Source of the DNA: CALAEC01 sp050692915
Lineage (GTDB): Bacteria > Actinomycetota > UBA4738 > CALAEC01
Direction: 5' to 3'
NCBI GenBank assembly: GCA_050692915.1
Contig: JBOGVU010000033.1
Coordinates: 1 to 25,984, forward strand
Length of the DNA stretch: 25,984 nucleotides
The notes beneath the pieces were generated by a model, which was given only the letters and a program-made list of their open reading frames with translations, had not been told where the DNA came from and did not search any database. The position numbers were made by a program, and so were the translations under genes. Below are positions 24,274 through 25,984 of this stretch, in pieces (positions within the stretch are counted from its first letter, which is position 1; each line of letters starts with the position of its first letter).

Positions 24274-25239
24274 ATGGCTAGCCGTAAGTCCCGCATCGCA
24301 ACGAAGCCCAGGGATCGAGCGTCCCCGAAGCCGCCCCGCCGCCCCCATCCGAAGGGCCGACGCCGGCGCCATGTTCCCTGGTACCGGAAGCCCCAGACGT
24401 GGCGGTGGGCGGCGGCGGGAGCCGTCGCCGCGGGTCTGCTGGCCTTCGTCCTGCTGGGCCGATCAGGGAACGAGGGCGGCTCCGCCGGAGCGCCTTTCGT
24501 CGGCGGTGATCTGCATTCCCTGGTGGTCGACCCGGTGGCAGATCGGCTCTACGTCGGCGGGCACGAAGGCGTGGCCATATCCGCGAACGGGGGGCGGTCG
24601 TGGCGACCGGTGGAGTCGCTCGCGGGGGCGGACGCCATGGGCTGGGCGTTCACCGGGGACAGGGTCCTGGTGGGTGGCCATCCGGGCCTGTTCTTGTCCG
24701 ACGACGGCGGACGGAGCTTCGAGATGCGGAACGACGGGCTACCGGCCACGGACGTCCACGCCCTGGGGGCAGGAGAAGGGGTGATCTACGGCGCGTCCCC
24801 GGCCGCCGGCGTGTTCGCCTCCACCGACGGCGGCACGACCTGGCAGGTCCGCACCGGGGAGGTCGGGCATTCCTTCATGGGCCGGATCCTGGTCGACCCG
24901 GCCGAGGCGGATCACCTGATCGCCCCGGACATGCAGGCGGGCGCCGCCGAGAGCGCCGACGGAGGCAGGACCTGGCGCGCTCTCGGTGGGGTCGGGGGAG
25001 CGATGTGGGTCTCGTGGGACCCGAACAACACCGACCACCTGATCGTCTCCGGAATGGGGGAGGCGGCGGAGTCCACCGACGGCGGGGCGACCTGGCGGCC
25101 CATCACCGTCCCCCAGGGAGCCTCCGTCGTCGAGATGGATCCAACGGACCCGGCGGTCCTGTACGCCGGGACCCTCGACGGGACCAATGCGGTGATCTCC
25201 GTGAGCAGGGATGGGGGGGCTAGTTGGACGACGCCCTGA
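24274..25239 (+). CDS. Membrane-anchored Asp-box (BNR) repeat protein
   Basis: A 321-aa protein. A highly basic, Pro-rich N-terminus (1-40) precedes one membrane anchor (~46-62). The rest is an extracellular beta-propeller-like domain with six Asp-box type repeats SxDGGxxW: SANGGRSW (103-110), SDDGGRSF (142-149), STDGGTTW (183-190), SADGGRTW (227-234), STDGGATW (267-274) and SRDGGASW (311-318). It resembles the sialidase-like 'F510_1955-type' proteins found near TlpA/CcdA genes. The repeats are structural, so enzyme activity is not implied. ATG 24274 has GAGGAGGGG. It overlaps the start of the TlpA-like gene by 16 nt. Confidence 0.85.
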   Translation: MASRKSRIATKPRDRASPKPPRRPHPKGRRRRHVPWYRKPQTWRWAAAGAVAAGLLAFVLLGRSGNEGGSAGAPFVGGDLHSLVVDPVADRLYVGGHEGVAISANGGRSWRPVESLAGADAMGWAFTGDRVLVGGHPGLFLSDDGGRSFEMRNDGLPATDVHALGAGEGVIYGASPAAGVFASTDGGTTWQVRTGEVGHSFMGRILVDPAEADHLIAPDMQAGAAESADGGRTWRALGGVGGAMWVSWDPNNTDHLIVSGMGEAAESTDGGATWRPITVPQGASVVEMDPTDPAVLYAGTLDGTNAVISVSRDGGASWTTP

Positions 25240-25847
25240 AGACCAAGCGGGAGGAGGCCGTCGAGGCCCGCCGACGGAAGGAGCGGTTTCGCGGCCGGAT
25301 CCTGCTGGTGGCCCTGGCGGCGTTCGCCCTCCTGACCGTCTACTCGGCGACCCGCCGGGTGCAGGAACGGGGGACGGACGTGGTCGGGCTCTCCATCGCC
25401 GACTACCGGGCACGGACCAGCGGCGATCGCCGGCCGGCCCCCCAGTTCAACGCTCCCGCCCTAAGCGGGGGAGAGCTGTCCTCCTCGGACCTCGAGGGCC
25501 GGGTCGCGGTCGTCAACTTCTGGGCCTCGTGGTGCGGCCCGTGCCGCCTGGAGGCCCCCGACCTGGAAGCCACCTGGCGGGCGTACCAGGCTCGGGGCGT
25601 GCAGTTCCTGGGGGTGAACTTCAAGGACGACCGCAACGCGGCCCGAGCCTTCGAGGACGAGTTCGAGCTTACCTATCCGAGCGCGTTCGACCCCTCGGGG
25701 TCGCTCGCGCACAAGTTCCAGGTCCTGGCGCTGCCCTCGACCTTCGTGATCAGCGACGAGGGCTGGATCGAGTACCACTTCACCGGAGTAGTCACCGAGC
25801 GCATCCTCCGCGACGCGCTGGAGGACGTCCTCGGGAAGGGTGGGTGA
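25224..25847 (+). CDS. TlpA/ResA-like membrane-anchored thioredoxin
   Basis: A 207-aa protein: a charged N-terminus, one signal-anchor helix (ILLVALAAFALLTVYSA, ~26-42) and a thioredoxin fold with the redox motif WCGPC (C104, C107) in VVNFWASWCGPC and the cis-proline in ALPSTFVI. It would work outside the membrane, reducing disulfides in apo-cytochromes or copper proteins. Electrons would come from the CcdA-type protein encoded next. The start is TTG 25224 behind a G-run, overlapping the end of the BNR gene; no ATG lies before the membrane helix. The gap to the next gene is 2 nt. Confidence 0.9.
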   Translation: MDDALKTKREEAVEARRRKERFRGRILLVALAAFALLTVYSATRRVQERGTDVVGLSIADYRARTSGDRRPAPQFNAPALSGGELSSSDLEGRVAVVNFWASWCGPCRLEAPDLEATWRAYQARGVQFLGVNFKDDRNAARAFEDEFELTYPSAFDPSGSLAHKFQVLALPSTFVISDEGWIEYHFTGVVTERILRDALEDVLGKGG

Positions 25848-25849
25848 CG

Positions 25850-25984
25850 ATGGGAGCGGTCTCGTTGGCCTTCGTCGCCGGGATCGTCTCGTTCACCTCA
25901 CCCTGCTGCCTCCCGCTGATGCCCGGCTACGTCGCCTACGTGTCCGGGACCGCGGCGGGGCCCGAGGGAGGCGTGGCGGTGGGG
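25850..25984 (+). CDS. CcdA/DsbD-type transmembrane protein, N-terminal part only
   Basis: ATG 25850 follows GGGAAGGG and opens MGAVSLAFVAGIVSFTSPCC then LPLMPGYVAYVSG, cut by the window edge. The SPCCLPLMPGYVAYVSG block is the first cysteine-bearing helix of the cytochrome c biogenesis/DsbD membrane domain, which moves electrons from cytoplasmic thioredoxin to external thiol proteins. It lies 2 nt after the TlpA-like gene, its natural partner. Confidence 0.9.
   Translation, partial: MGAVSLAFVAGIVSFTSPCCLPLMPGYVAYVSGTAAGPEGGVAVG

Overview
The window is very GC-rich, with many GTG/TTG starts, frequent ATGA start-stop overlaps and strong GGAGG ribosome sites. It carries a DevS/DevR (DosS/DosR)-type two-component pair, a probable F420-type nitroreductase remnant and a LiaF-like protein. 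Together these point to a member of the Actinomycetota, most likely an uncultivated or poorly sampled lineage; the sequence does not let me name a class.

Left part (1-16.4 kb), a redox/dormancy-flavoured neighbourhood. A truncated SDR gene starts the window on the minus strand. A plus-strand cluster follows: an unrecognised 188-aa protein, a Ca2+-type P2 ATPase, a short MgtE and a GNAT/acyl-CoA-synthetase fusion. It closes at a 13-bp stem hairpin between convergent genes. Then on the minus strand come a DoxX membrane protein, a DevR-like regulator and a DevS-like GAF-GAF kinase that keeps the positions of the DosS haem-binding histidine and distal tyrosine. From 10.5 to 15.9 kb run plus-strand genes: a polytopic membrane protein, a CPBP protein, a cupredoxin lipoprotein, a small membrane protein, an SRPBCC protein, a DUF4386-like membrane protein, a flavodoxin, a nitroreductase fragment and a LiaF-like protein. 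The later ones are chained by ATGA overlaps. Three upstream regions (before the 188-aa gene, the 297-aa membrane protein and the cupredoxin) carry DosR-box-like palindromes, each exactly 24 nt ahead of a -10-like hexamer. This suggests a local DevR regulon. Several genes at 11.4-14.7 kb show single-base frame disruptions in or near short runs, either assembly errors or decay.

Middle part (16.4-20.3 kb), an integration graveyard. Two diverged ~180-bp direct repeats each end in the 3' half of a tRNA with a CAT anticodon, without its 5' half. They flank a small cargo: two membrane-protein genes and a TetR regulator with a clear palindromic operator over the divergent promoter. To the right lie a decayed tyrosine integrase, whose catalytic tyrosine codon now reads as amber, and a frameshifted transposase end.

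Right part (20.3-26.0 kb), copper and thiol-redox genes. A VOC protein is divergent from a large cupredoxin-HMA-P1B ATPase-YHS fusion. A small membrane protein, an Asp-box (BNR) repeat protein, a TlpA-like thioredoxin and the start of a CcdA/DsbD-type membrane protein follow. Their combined role is plausibly copper export plus delivery of reducing power across the membrane.
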